This document shows, piece by piece, positions 16,507-25,576 of a DNA stretch of 64,000 nucleotides. The notes beneath the pieces are model-generated. The model was given only the letters and a program-made list of their open reading frames with translations. It searched no databases and had not been told where the DNA came from. Position numbers and translations under genes: made by a program. Within the stretch, counting starts at the first letter, position 1, and each line of letters opens with the position of its first letter. This DNA is from Novosphingobium barchaimii LL02 (lineage in GTDB: Bacteria > Pseudomonadota > Alphaproteobacteria > Sphingomonadales > Sphingomonadaceae): positions 918,668-982,667 of the forward strand of contig NZ_KQ130452.1 in NCBI RefSeq assembly GCF_001046635.1, in the 5' to 3' direction.

Positions 16507-17466
16507 ATGGCTGGTGAATTCGCCCTCATCCACGCCCTGCGCGCGATAGCGACGGACCCAGCCGCGCGCGCGCTGGCTGACGATGCCGCCGTGCTCGCGA
16601 TTGGCGGCGAGACGCTGGTGCTGACGCTCGATACCGTTGTGGAGAGCGTCCATTACCTCGCCACCGATCCGGCCGCCGATGTGGCATGGAAGCTGGTGGC
16701 GGTGAACGTATCCGATCTTTCCGCCAAGGGCGCCATCCCGCTGGGGTGCCTCTATTCTCACGCCCTGGGCGAGGAGGAGTGGGACCGCGCCTTCCTTGAA
16801 GGGCTGGACGAGGCTTGCCGCCATTTCGCCATGCCGCTGCTCGGCGGCGACACGGTGCGAATGCCTGAAGGAGCCCCCCGCAGCTTCTCCCTGACCGCGC
16901 TGGGCACCGGCCCCAAGGACTGCGCCGTGCCCAGCCGTACGGCCGCCAAGCCCCGCGATCAGGTGTGGGTCAGCGGGACCATCGGTGACGCCGGGCTGGG
17001 TCTTGCCGCTGCGCTCGGAACGCTAACCGGACCGCCCGAACATCTGGCTGCCCTCGCCGCGCACTATCGCCGGCCTATGCCCAAACCACGCCTTGGCGCG
17101 GCCTTGGCACCATTGGTCCATGCGATGATGGACATATCGGATGGCCTGCTCGTCGATACCGCACGGATTGCCGAAAGCAGCGGCGTGGCGATCCGCATTG
17201 AGGCCGAGGCCGTGCCGCTGTCCCTTGCCCTGCAAGCCGTAACAGGCGGCGCTATCGAAGCGCGGATCGCCGCGATGACGGCAGGCGACGACTACGAACT
17301 GCTGTTCACGGCCCCTCCTGAAAATGCTGTCAGCATCCGGGAGACCGCGGAAAAGGCGAACTGCAGTGTAGCGGTAATCGGTACGGTTGATGCTGGCGGC
17401 GGTCTGACGCTTGTCCATCAAGGCAAGCCCCTGCCCCTGCCCGAGCGCCTCGGCTACCAGCACTGA
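16507..17466 (+). CDS. thiL: thiamine-monophosphate kinase
   Basis: Makes thiamine diphosphate from thiamine monophosphate and ATP. The 319-aa product belongs to the PurM/ThiL-like ATP-binding superfamily. Visible motifs: DDAAVL near residue 25, LDTVVESVHYL, KLVAVNVSDLSAKGA, GGDTVRMP, MDISDGLLVDTARIAE and AGDDYELLFTA, the last two being strongly diagnostic. The start ATG is 42 bp after nusB with only a weak ribosome binding site. No thiamine riboswitch is visible. Confidence 0.96.
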   Translation: MAGEFALIHALRAIATDPAARALADDAAVLAIGGETLVLTLDTVVESVHYLATDPAADVAWKLVAVNVSDLSAKGAIPLGCLYSHALGEEEWDRAFLEGLDEACRHFAMPLLGGDTVRMPEGAPRSFSLTALGTGPKDCAVPSRTAAKPRDQVWVSGTIGDAGLGLAAALGTLTGPPEHLAALAAHYRRPMPKPRLGAALAPLVHAMMDISDGLLVDTARIAESSGVAIRIEAEAVPLSLALQAVTGGAIEARIAAMTAGDDYELLFTAPPENAVSIRETAEKANCSVAVIGTVDAGGGLTLVHQGKPLPLPERLGYQH

Positions 17467-17707
17467 GCTTGCGACGTCCTGGACCGGACCCGGGACCGCT
17501 GGCCCCACCGCGCCCACTTTCCCGCAAGGTTGGGCCTTAAGTATTGCCAAGGGTCCTGGATCAAGTCTGGGGCGACGAAAACTTGGTCGCTTCTACTGCC
17601 ACGCGTCCAACCTGCTTGCCAGTCCCCCACCTTGTCTATAGCCCTTGTGCCTTCGAGCGGGAAAAACTCGCCGAAACAACATAAACCCATTGGGAAGGGG
17701 GCGTTCA
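17467..17707. other. intergenic region between thiL and hppA
   Basis: A 241-bp non-coding gap. CCTGGATCAAGTCTGGG near 17552-17568 resembles dispersed intergenic palindromes seen in sphingomonads, but only one copy is seen in this window and it is not perfect. GGAAGGGGG near the end serves as the hppA ribosome binding site. No other element is recognised. Confidence 0.4.
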
Positions 17708-19807
17708 GTGAACTTGATCACGATCGCAATTGTCTTGGGACTACTCGCCATAGTCTATGGCGTCGTCACCTCTCGTCAGGTCCTGAGGTCTCCGGCAGGT
17801 TCTGAAAAGATGCAGGAGATCGCAGCCGCCATTCAGGAAGGCGCTCAGGCCTACCTCAAGCGGCAATATTCCACCATCGCCGTCGTCGGTGTCATCGTCG
17901 CGATCATTCTGGCGCTGACGCTGGGGCCGATCTCGGCCACCGGTTTCGTCATCGGGGCGATCCTTTCAGGCCTTACCGGGTTCATCGGCATGAATATCTC
18001 GGTGCGCGCGAACGTGCGCACCGCCGCCGCCGCGCAAAAGGGCCTGCAAGCTGGCCTGACCCTGGCGTTCCGCGCCGGCGCGATCACCGGGATGCTGGTG
18101 GCGGGGCTGGCCCTGCTCGCGATTTCGGTGTTCTTCTGGTATCTGACCGGCGTGACCGGCCACACCGTGGGCGGCGAAGACCGCACCGTGGTCGAGGCGC
18201 TGACCGCTCTCGCCTTCGGCGCGTCGCTGATCTCGATCTTTGCGCGTCTGGGCGGCGGCATCTTCACCAAGGCAGCCGACGTGGGCGCGGATCTGGTCGG
18301 CAAAGTCGAGGCCGGCATCCCCGAGGACGACCCCCGCAACCCCGCCGTCATCGCCGATAACGTAGGCGACAACGTCGGCGACTGTGCCGGCATGGCGGCT
18401 GACCTGTTCGAGACTTACGTCGTGACCGTGGGCGCGACGATGGTGCTTTCCGCGCTGCTGGTGAAGGATCTGGGCGATGCCCTGATGACTTTCATGACGC
18501 TGCCGCTGCTGATCGGCGGCGCATGCATCGTCACCTCTATCATCGGCACCTATTTCGTGCGGCTGGGATCGAGCCAGAACATCATGGGCGCTATGTACAA
18601 GGGCTTCCTGGTGACCGCGATTCTGTCGATCCCGGCAATCTACGGATGCATCTGGGTTACCCAGCAGGGCGACATGGCTTCCCTGATCGGAAACCAGGCT
18701 TTCAACGGCATGGACCTGTTCTGGTGCTCACTGCTGGGCCTTGTCATTACCGGGCTCATCATCTGGATCACCGAGTATTACACCGGCACCCAGTACCGCC
18801 CGGTCCGCTCGATCGCCAAGGCGTCGGAGACGGGTCACGGCACCAACGTGATCCAGGGCCTCGCCATCAGCCTTGAGGCTACCGCCCTGCCGACCATCGT
18901 CATCGTTGCCGGGATCATCATCGCCTATCAACTCGCCGGACTGCTGGGCATTGCTTATGCGGCCACCGCCATGCTGGCTCTGGCGGGCATGGTCGTCGCC
19001 CTCGACGCCTATGGTCCGGTCACCGACAATGCCGGCGGCATTGCCGAAATGGCCGGACTGGACGACAACGTGCGCACCAAGACCGACGCCCTCGACGCCG
19101 TGGGCAACACCACCAAGGCCGTCACCAAAGGCTATGCGATCGGTTCGGCGGGTCTTGCCGCGCTGGTGTTGTTTGCCGCCTACACCACCGACCTGCGTGA
19201 GTTCTTCCCGCAACTCGACGTCGATTTCAGCCTGGAGAACCCTTACGTCATCGTCGGCCTCCTGCTGGGGGCGCTGCTGCCTTACCTGTTCGGGGCCATG
19301 GGCATGACCGCCGTGGGCCGCGCGGCGGGCGACGTCGTCCTCGACGTCCGCGCCCAGTTCCGGGAGAAGCCTGGCATCATGACTTACGAGGAAAAGCCCG
19401 ACTACGCCCGCACCGTCGACCTCGTCACCAAGGCGGCGATCAAGGAGATGATCATCCCCTCGCTGCTGCCGGTGCTGGCACCGATTGCAGTCTACTACGT
19501 GATCGGCTGGGTTGGCGGGCAGGCCAATGGCTTCGCGGCGCTGGGCGCGCTGCTGCTGGGAGTGATCGTCAGCGGTCTGTTCGTGGCGCTTTCGATGACA
19601 TCGGGCGGCGGCGCGTGGGACAATGCCAAGAAGTACATCGAAGACGGCCACCACGGCGGCAAGGGCTCGGACGCCCACAAGGCTGCGGTGACCGGGGATA
19701 CGGTGGGCGATCCCTACAAGGATACCGCCGGGCCTGCGGTGAACCCGATGATCAAGATCACCAATATCGTCGCCCTGCTGCTGCTGGCGGCGCTGGCGGC
19801 CGGTTAA
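17708..19807 (+). CDS. hppA: membrane proton-pumping pyrophosphatase, K+-independent type
   Basis: A large inner-membrane protein (699 aa, about 16 helices) that couples pyrophosphate hydrolysis to proton export. The substrate site carries the long [13 protein letters not shown] and [18 protein letters not shown] motifs and the C-terminal DNAKKYIE and [15 protein letters not shown]. The selectivity segment reads [10 protein letters not shown] (about residues 466-475): Lys470 and Thr473 mark the K+-independent class, where K+-dependent enzymes have Ala. The start is GTG at 17708, preceded by GGAAGGGGG; upstream in-frame codons give no family sequence. A strong terminator follows. Confidence 0.97.
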   Translation: MNLITIAIVLGLLAIVYGVVTSRQVLRSPAGSEKMQEIAAAIQEGAQAYLKRQYSTIAVVGVIVAIILALTLGPISATGFVIGAILSGLTGFIGMNISVRANVRTAAAAQKGLQAGLTLAFRAGAITGMLVAGLALLAISVFFWYLTGVTGHTVGGEDRTVVEALTALAFGASLISIFARLGGGIFTKAADVGADLVGKVEAGIPEDDPRNPAVIADNVGDNVGDCAGMAADLFETYVVTVGATMVLSALLVKDLGDALMTFMTLPLLIGGACIVTSIIGTYFVRLGSSQNIMGAMYKGFLVTAILSIPAIYGCIWVTQQGDMASLIGNQAFNGMDLFWCSLLGLVITGLIIWITEYYTGTQYRPVRSIAKASETGHGTNVIQGLAISLEATALPTIVIVAGIIIAYQLAGLLGIAYAATAMLALAGMVVALDAYGPVTDNAGGIAEMAGLDDNVRTKTDALDAVGNTTKAVTKGYAIGSAGLAALVLFAAYTTDLREFFPQLDVDFSLENPYVIVGLLLGALLPYLFGAMGMTAVGRAAGDVVLDVRAQFREKPGIMTYEEKPDYARTVDLVTKAAIKEMIIPSLLPVLAPIAVYYVIGWVGGQANGFAALGALLLGVIVSGLFVALSMTSGGGAWDNAKKYIEDGHHGGKGSDAHKAAVTGDTVGDPYKDTAGPAVNPMIKITNIVALLLLAALAAG

Positions 19808-19824
19808 TGCACTGAACTGCTTTG

Positions 19825-19856
19825 AAACCCCGCCGGCATGACGGCCGGCGGGGTTT
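19825..19856 (+). terminator. terminator of hppA
   Basis: A perfect 13-bp stem (AAACCCCGCCGGC with GCCGGCGGGGTTT) around a 6-base loop, 17 bp after the hppA stop. The right arm ends in TTT; the A/T ends make it a bidirectional rho-independent type. Confidence 0.85.
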
Positions 19857-20006
19857 CCCTTGGATTGCCGCACGCATCTCGCCAATGCCATAAGAAGCCC
19901 ATCCCACGTCACATCCCCAGCATCGCACCGTTAGCATTTCCTTGATGGATGCCCGCTATCCTGCCGATGAACAGGTAATCCTTCAGCAATCGGGAAATCC
20001 GCCCAA

Positions 20007-21200
20007 GTGGCATTCGAGGCACACGACGCGATCGCGCTTGCGGCATCCGATGCCCTCGCCGCATCTCCGCGCCAAGTGTCCGGCCCCGCGTCGGGGCGCC
20101 TGACCTGCGTCCCCTGGCGCGCCCTCGAAGCCGAAGTCCCCGCTTGGGATCACCTTGCCAGGGTCGCCAGCGAACCCAATCCCTTCTTCGAGAGCTGGTA
20201 TCTTTTGCCGTCACTGCGCCATCTCGCGCAGACTGATGCGGTTCGAATATTGCGTTTCGAGCGAAACGGCGTGCTAACTGGGCTCCTGCCGATAGTCCGT
20301 GCGGGGCGCTACTACCGCTGGCCAGTGCCACACCTATCAAGCTGGCTCCACGCCAACTGCTTCTGCGGCGTTCCGCTGGTCGCGACGGGCGCCGAGACGG
20401 CGTTCTGGCACGCCGTACTGCGCTGGGCGGACAATGAGCCCGGTGCAGCCTTGTTCATGCACCTGCGCGGCATCGTGCTCGGCGGTCCGCTTCACGCCGC
20501 GCTGGAAGCCGTCGCGGCCAGCGACGGCCGGAAGATGGAAGTGGTCCACACCGAGGCCCGCGCGATGCTCGCCTCCGATCTTCCGCCCGAAGCTTATCTG
20601 GAAGCCTCGCTTTCGGGCAAGAAACGCAAGGAACTGCGCCGCCAGGCCAACCGCCTCGCCGACGAAGGCGCAGTTGCTTTCGAGCACCGCACTGACGCCG
20701 AGGATATCGCTCCATGGTGCGAGAACTTTCTCGCGCTTGAACGCGCAGGGTGGAAAGGAGAGGCCGGCTCTGCGCTTGGCTGTGACGAAGGCACCGCCCG
20801 CCTCTTTTGCGAGAGCCTGAGCGGTGCCGCCACACGCGGAAGGCTAGAGCGCCTTACCCTAACTCTCGACGGGCGGCCGCTGGCAATGCTGGTGACCTTT
20901 CTGACCGCACCGGGCGCCTATTCCTACAAGACCGCCTTCGACGAGGACTTTGCACGCTTTTCGCCGGGCGTCCTGCTCCAGCGCGAGAACCTGGCGATCC
21001 TTGACCGCCAGGACATCGCATGGAGCGATAGCTGCGCCAGCGCTGACCATCCGATGATCGACCACCTCTGGCGCGAACGGCGCGCCATTGGCCGGCTCTC
21101 GATCGCAATCGGAGGCACCTTGCGCCGCTCGGCATTCCGCCACTTCGTTCGCGCCGAAACCGCGCGTCGCCCCGCAGGCCAGCCCCCGAGAGAGCCATGA
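20007..21200 (+). CDS. GNAT/CelD-like acetyltransferase-fold protein
   Basis: A 397-aa protein resembling the acetyltransferase-like proteins called CelD or BcsL (double GNAT fold, also related to FemAB). Visible features are a leading segment WDHLARVASEPNPFFESWYLLP (typical of the group), SLSGKKRKELRRQANRL near residue 210, a typical linker, and VTFLTAPGAYSYKTAFDEDFARFSPGVLLQ, the cofactor-binding core of the second GNAT half. No signal peptide. The start is GTG at 20007. It overlaps the following cupin-like gene by 4 bp, so the two act together, perhaps in envelope or exopolysaccharide modification. The acceptor is unknown. Confidence 0.82.
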   Translation: MAFEAHDAIALAASDALAASPRQVSGPASGRLTCVPWRALEAEVPAWDHLARVASEPNPFFESWYLLPSLRHLAQTDAVRILRFERNGVLTGLLPIVRAGRYYRWPVPHLSSWLHANCFCGVPLVATGAETAFWHAVLRWADNEPGAALFMHLRGIVLGGPLHAALEAVAASDGRKMEVVHTEARAMLASDLPPEAYLEASLSGKKRKELRRQANRLADEGAVAFEHRTDAEDIAPWCENFLALERAGWKGEAGSALGCDEGTARLFCESLSGAATRGRLERLTLTLDGRPLAMLVTFLTAPGAYSYKTAFDEDFARFSPGVLLQRENLAILDRQDIAWSDSCASADHPMIDHLWRERRAIGRLSIAIGGTLRRSAFRHFVRAETARRPAGQPPREP

Positions 21201-22063
21201 TGAACGCGCCTGTCACCCTGTCGCCCGGTGCCGCCTTCCCCAATACCGCACGCGCGGCTTTCGCCGAGAACTACCCGGAAATCCCCCATAAGCTGACCCA
21301 CACCCTGGGCGCGCATCCGCTGATGGAACTGGAAGCACTGGCTGCGCTGGCCGAAGCCCTGCCCGCTGGCTCGATCGAATACAACGCCGCCGACCAGCCC
21401 ATCGGCATCGACGGCAAACCCGCGCCGACCGGCATCCCGATCGGCCGAACCATCCGCGAGATCGAGACGACCCGTTCCTGGGCCGTCCTCAAGAACATCG
21501 AGCAGGACCCGGCCTATGCCGCGCTGCTGGCCGGCCTTCTCGCCGAAATCCGCCCTGCGATCGAGGCCCGCACGGGCCGGATGCTCAAGACGCAGGGCTT
21601 CGTCTTCGTGACCTCGGCGGGCGGAGTTACTCCCTATCACTTCGATCCCGAGCACAATATCCTGATGCAGGTGCGCGGCTCAAAGGTCATGACCCAGTTC
21701 CCCGCCGGCGAGGCTACTTATGCCCCCGACGAGATCCACGAAACCTACCACACCGGCGGCGGGCGCGAACTCAAGTGGCGCGAGGAATTGCTGGCAGGCG
21801 GGCGCGAATTCCCGTTGAAGACAGGCGAGGCGCTTTACGTGCCCGTCATGGCCCCGCATTTCGTGCGCAACGGGCAGGAACCTTCGGTCTCGCTTTCGAT
21901 CACGTGGCGCTCGGAATGGAGCTTTGCCGAAGCGGACGCGCGAGCCTTCAACGGGTTGCTGCGCAAGTTGGGCCTCAACCCGTCACCGCCGGGCCGCTGG
22001 CCGGCCACGAACCGCACCAAGGCGCTTGGCTGGCGGATCGCACGAAAGCTGGGCGCACGCTGA
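21197..22063 (+). CDS. cupin/JmjC-like protein
   Basis: A 288-aa protein with a JmjC-like cupin core. VTPYHFDPEHNILMQVRGSK carries His-x-Asp, the iron-binding pair of 2-oxoglutarate oxygenases, and GEALYVPVMAPHFVRNG supplies the second His. The N-terminal 90 residues (FPEIPHKLTHTL-type region) have no clear motif. Such genes are sometimes annotated as transcriptional regulators without evidence. The start overlaps the stop of the acetyltransferase-like gene (ATGATG), and it ends 4 bp from the convergent methyltransferase gene. A hydroxylase role is plausible; the substrate is unknown. Confidence 0.8.
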   Translation: MMNAPVTLSPGAAFPNTARAAFAENYPEIPHKLTHTLGAHPLMELEALAALAEALPAGSIEYNAADQPIGIDGKPAPTGIPIGRTIREIETTRSWAVLKNIEQDPAYAALLAGLLAEIRPAIEARTGRMLKTQGFVFVTSAGGVTPYHFDPEHNILMQVRGSKVMTQFPAGEATYAPDEIHETYHTGGGRELKWREELLAGGREFPLKTGEALYVPVMAPHFVRNGQEPSVSLSITWRSEWSFAEADARAFNGLLRKLGLNPSPPGRWPATNRTKALGWRIARKLGAR

Positions 22064-22067
22064 TCTT

Positions 22068-23357
22068 TCAGCCTTTCACGAGCGTCACTTGCGAGACCTC
22101 GATACCGCCGCCCAGAAAGCCGCCTTCGCAGTACATCAGATAGTACCGCCATAACTGCACGAAACGCTCGTCAAAGCCGCTCGGCAAGCGCCCTTCCTCC
22201 ACCGCGATGTCGAAGTTGCAGCGCCATTGGCGCAAAGTCCGGGCATAGTCGGCCCCGAAATTATGCTGGTCTTCCCATGACAGCCCCCGCTCGGCGGCAA
22301 GTGCGCGGAACTCACTCTCCTTGATAAGCATCCCGCCGGGAAACACGTATGTCTGGATAAAATCCGCGCTGGCGGCATAGCGCTCGAAGATTTCATCGCG
22401 GATCGAGATGTACTGGATACCGGCACGGCCACCGGACCGCAGATTGCGCGCCACGCAGTCGAAGAAATCGGGCCAGTAGTCACGTCCCACCGCCTCCACC
22501 ATCTCGACGGAGGCGATCGCGTCGTACCCGCCATGGACGTCGCGGTAATCCTGTTTGCGAAAGTCCACGCTACCGGCGTCGAGCTTCCAGCGAGAGCGGG
22601 CATAGGCCAGTTGTTCGTCCGACAGGCTGATGGCATCGACGTGGACACCCTGATTACTGGCGAGAAACGCCGCCAGAGTACCCCAGCCGCAGCCGATCTC
22701 GAGCACCTTGTCGCCCTCTGCCAGTTCCAGCCGCTCGATGATCGCGGCTACCTTGTCCGACTGTGCGCAGTCCAGTTCGGTAACGAACTGACTGTAGGCG
22801 TTGGGCCCAACCTCAATGTCGGAATAAAGCGCGCTGGAATAGATCATCGTCTCTCCCAGCCACGCCCGGTAGAAGTCGTTGCCGAGATCGTAGTGGGCAT
22901 GGATATTCTTCAGCGAACCGGCGCGGGAATTGCCGTTAAGGCCGTGCAGCATCCTGCCCAGCAGCCGCCATGGACCATGGGCCCGGGCGACGCCGCCCAG
23001 CGCCGCGGCATTGGCCATGAACAGCGCAAACAGCGGCACCGGGTCGGGGCTGTCCCACTCTCCCGCAGCCCAGGCCTGATACCAGCCCACTGAGCCCCCC
23101 GTCGCCAGCCGCAGCAGCGCACGCCAGCTCCTTAGTTCAACGACAGCGTCAAAACCCGCATTGCGGCCGCCTAGCAGCCGCGTCTCTCCGCCAGGCAATG
23201 TCGCCATGATGGAACCGGTTTGCAGGCCTCGATCGATGCGGTCGAGGATCTTGTGAACCCCGCCCGACCACAGCCGCGCAAGCCATTGCGGCCCGGCGCC
23301 GATCCGCCGTCCGCGTCCAACCAGATCGCCGCCTCGGCCCGATACGTGAGCATTCAT
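22068..23357 (-). CDS. cyclopropane-fatty-acid synthase family methyltransferase
   Basis: A 429-aa SAM-dependent enzyme of the CFA synthase family, which adds a methylene bridge to (or methylates) double bonds of membrane phospholipid acyl chains. The SAM-binding motif is VLEIGCGWGTLAAFLA, preceded by IHAHYDLGNDFYRAWLGETMIYSSALY, the family substrate-site signature, and followed by SVEMVEAVGRDYWPDFF. The N-terminal 130 residues form the lipid-binding part. ATG at 23357 is chosen; no Shine-Dalgarno sequence is visible, so it may be leaderless. It lies 57 bp after the photolyase gene, with a LexA-like box in that gap. Confidence 0.92.
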   Translation of the reverse strand: MNAHVSGRGGDLVGRGRRIGAGPQWLARLWSGGVHKILDRIDRGLQTGSIMATLPGGETRLLGGRNAGFDAVVELRSWRALLRLATGGSVGWYQAWAAGEWDSPDPVPLFALFMANAAALGGVARAHGPWRLLGRMLHGLNGNSRAGSLKNIHAHYDLGNDFYRAWLGETMIYSSALYSDIEVGPNAYSQFVTELDCAQSDKVAAIIERLELAEGDKVLEIGCGWGTLAAFLASNQGVHVDAISLSDEQLAYARSRWKLDAGSVDFRKQDYRDVHGGYDAIASVEMVEAVGRDYWPDFFDCVARNLRSGGRAGIQYISIRDEIFERYAASADFIQTYVFPGGMLIKESEFRALAAERGLSWEDQHNFGADYARTLRQWRCNFDIAVEEGRLPSGFDERFVQLWRYYLMYCEGGFLGGGIEVSQVTLVKG

Positions 23358-23364
23358 GGCGCAT

Positions 23365-23393
23365 GATATGAACGCGAATCGAACCCTCGGCAA
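23365..23393 (-). promoter_or_regulatory. possible promoter of the CFA-like gene
   Basis: On the minus strand TTGCCG (23393-23388), a 17-base spacer and CATATC (23370-23365) resemble a sigma-70 promoter. A LexA-like box fills the spacer. Transcription would start next to the ATG, in line with the missing ribosome binding site. Pattern inference only. Confidence 0.25.
23370..23384 (-). promoter_or_regulatory. LexA (SOS) box candidate, GTTC-N7-GTTC
   Basis: On the minus strand the site reads GTTCGATTCGCGTTC, an exact GTTC-N7-GTTC repeat, 13 bp upstream of the CFA-like gene. It is in the intergenic gap behind the photolyase gene. The spacer is less AT-rich than in typical sites, so it is weaker support than the other two boxes. 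Confidence 0.38.
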
Positions 23394-23414
23394 TTGGCCA
23401 GGGATGAAAGTTCG

Positions 23415-24791
23415 CTAATCTGCTTTCGCTTTCTGCCAGGCTGCGAGCGCCCGCTCCCTTGCTGTCCGGTGGTCAACCAGCCGGTCGGGGTATTCCTTTG
23501 GCCGGGATATCGGCGAAGGATCGTGGATTTCGCCATCGGGCAAGCCGCCCAGTTCGGGCACCCATTCCCGAATATAGCCAGCGCAATCAAACTTCTCGGA
23601 CTGGGAGAGCGGCGCCATTATCCGCACGAACATGTTGGCATCGACGCCGGAACCCGCAGTCCACTGCCAGTTCACCGCATTGGAGCCATAGTCGGCATCG
23701 ACGAGCGTGTCCCAGAACCACTTCTCGCCCTCACGCCAGTCGACCAGCAGGTGCTTTACAAGAAAACTCGCGGCGATCATGCGCACGCGGTTATGCATCC
23801 AGCCGGTGTGCCAAAGCTGGCGCATCCCGGCATCGACAATAGGATAGCCGGTGCGGCCCTGCTGCCACGCGGCGATCTGCGCGCTCACCTCGCCGCCGCT
23901 GCGCCACGGAAAATCGTCAAAGGGTTCCCGCGCCGGTTTGGCGCCATAGTCGGGATATTGGAGGATCACATTCTGGGCATAGTCGCGCCAGCCCAGTTCA
24001 CCCAGGAAAGTGCCTACCGTGCCACCGGCATCGGCCACCGAATGCCATATCTGCGCCGGCGAGATCTCGCCAAAATGGAGATGCGGGGATAGCATCGACG
24101 TGCCCTCCACCGCCGGGAGGTTACGCTGCCTCTCGTAGGCGGAGGCTTCTTCAATGAAAGCATGAAGCCGCTTTTTCGCACCGGCCTCGCCCGGTTCCCA
24201 CGTATCGCGCATACCGCCCGCCCAGTCAGGTTTCGTGGGAAGCAGCGCCCATTCCTTCAGGTTGTCCGACCGGGGCCATGAAGGCGGGGCTGCTATCACT
24301 TGGGGGCGGCGCGCCGGCGGCGGGGGCGGCAGGCGTTCGCGCAAGGTTCGCCAGAACGGGGTGTAAATCTTGTAGAGCCCACCCGCACCCGTGGTCACCG
24401 AACCAGCGGGCGCAAGGTAGTTACCGTGGTGCAGGCATAGCTGTGTATGCTTGGCCACGGCCTTCTCGGCATTACGCCACCACGGTTCGTAGTGATGCAA
24501 AGCGTGGATCTCCCTGGCGCCGGTTTCCTCGGCCAACTGTGCCAGCACATCTTCGCTCCTGCCTCGGCGCAGGATCAGCTGCGAGCCTTTCTCCCGCAGC
24601 GCCGCATCAAGGCTGGCCAGTGAGTGATGCAGCCACCAGCGAGAAGCGCCGCCCATGGCACGGTGCCGGGGCGTTTCGTCATCCAGGACGTAGACCGGAA
24701 GCACGGGGCCTTTTCGAGCGGCCTCGGCAATGGCAGGCTGGTCGGACAGACGAAGGTCGCGCCGCAGCCAGACGATGACAGGGGAATTCAT
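23415..24791 (-). CDS. phrB: deoxyribodipyrimidine photolyase (class I)
   Basis: A light-driven DNA repair flavoprotein splitting UV-induced pyrimidine dimers. The 458-aa product begins MNSPVIVWLRRDLRLSDQPA (antenna domain) and ends with the FAD-binding half: GRTGYPIVDAGMRQLWHTGWMHNRVRMI, VDWREGEKWF, and DADYGSNAVNWQWTAGSG, whose Trp/Asn set matches CPD photolyases. A cryptochrome role cannot be excluded by eye. The ATG at 24791 gives the canonical start. It is divergent from the PAP2 gene across 41 bp and lies upstream of the CFA-like gene, a pairing common in proteobacteria. Confidence 0.95.
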   Translation of the reverse strand: MNSPVIVWLRRDLRLSDQPAIAEAARKGPVLPVYVLDDETPRHRAMGGASRWWLHHSLASLDAALREKGSQLILRRGRSEDVLAQLAEETGAREIHALHHYEPWWRNAEKAVAKHTQLCLHHGNYLAPAGSVTTGAGGLYKIYTPFWRTLRERLPPPPPARRPQVIAAPPSWPRSDNLKEWALLPTKPDWAGGMRDTWEPGEAGAKKRLHAFIEEASAYERQRNLPAVEGTSMLSPHLHFGEISPAQIWHSVADAGGTVGTFLGELGWRDYAQNVILQYPDYGAKPAREPFDDFPWRSGGEVSAQIAAWQQGRTGYPIVDAGMRQLWHTGWMHNRVRMIAASFLVKHLLVDWREGEKWFWDTLVDADYGSNAVNWQWTAGSGVDANMFVRIMAPLSQSEKFDCAGYIREWVPELGGLPDGEIHDPSPISRPKEYPDRLVDHRTARERALAAWQKAKAD

Positions 24792-24832
24792 GGACACGCA
24801 ACGCCTTTTCAACAAGCGCGTTCCCTAGACCA

Positions 24833-25576
24833 ATGGTCGTGGCTTCCGAAACCCTCACGCTGCCGAAACGCGGCTATCGTATCGACCCACGCAAAGCGCT
24901 GGTCTGCGCGGCCTTGTGCTGGTCAGGCGCGGCCATTGCCGCATGGGCGGTGCAAACCGGGCATGTTCAGGCGCTCGACCGCACCGGACTGCTGTTCTGG
25001 CGCGATGATACGCTCCAACCCGAAGGACCCGCCGGGTTACTCGAAGCCGTTCGCGACGTTACCGCGCTGGGCGGCGTCGTGCTGCGTAACCTATTCGCGA
25101 TCGCCGCCCTGGTAGCGCTATTGTTCCTGCGACTGCGCCGCGAAGCCACGCTGCTGGCGCTGACAGTGGCCGGCGGATGGCTGGTCAACAGCGCGGTAAA
25201 AGGGCTGGTCGGAAGACCCCGGCCTCAGATCGTACCGCACTTGATGGAAGCGGGCGGCAACAGTTTTCCCAGCGGACACAGCTTCAATGCCGCCGTCGTC
25301 TATATCGCCGTCGCCTTGGCGTTCGCTGCCCTTAGCAATCGCGCGTCGGTGCGGGCGACCGTTATCGCCGCTGCCATGGCGCTCAGCCTGGTCATTGCCT
25401 GGACCCGGGTCTGGCTGGGCGTCCATTGGCCCAGCGACGTCGTTGCCGGATGGCTGGGCGGTGCCGGCTGGGCCTTCCTTGCGAGCGCCCTGCTCTATCG
25501 CCCGGCAAAAGCCACGGTAGACGCCGCCGAGGACTTCAGCGAGCCGGACACCCCGGAGCAATCGTCGGCACCGTAG
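24833..25576 (+). CDS. PAP2 family membrane phosphatase
   Basis: A 247-aa inner-membrane acid phosphatase of the PAP2 superfamily with about six membrane segments. The three-part active site is present: KGLVGRPRP near residue 124, PSGHS near 146 and HWPSDVVAGW near 200, with the catalytic His residues in the last two. Members remove phosphate from undecaprenyl pyrophosphate or phosphatidyl lipids; which one applies is not clear from sequence. Its last 41 bp overlap the 3' end of the convergent hydrolase gene. Confidence 0.91.
   Translation: MVVASETLTLPKRGYRIDPRKALVCAALCWSGAAIAAWAVQTGHVQALDRTGLLFWRDDTLQPEGPAGLLEAVRDVTALGGVVLRNLFAIAALVALLFLRLRREATLLALTVAGGWLVNSAVKGLVGRPRPQIVPHLMEAGGNSFPSGHSFNAAVVYIAVALAFAALSNRASVRATVIAAAMALSLVIAWTRVWLGVHWPSDVVAGWLGGAGWAFLASALLYRPAKATVDAAEDFSEPDTPEQSSAP

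Noticed and set aside
17549-17582. Possible dispersed palindromic repeat near thiL and hppA
   Set aside because: Imperfect and no second convincing copy in the window; mentioned in the gap entry only.
18728-19912. Long frame antisense to hppA
   Set aside because: hppA is a strongly conserved gene with all motifs; the antisense frame has none.
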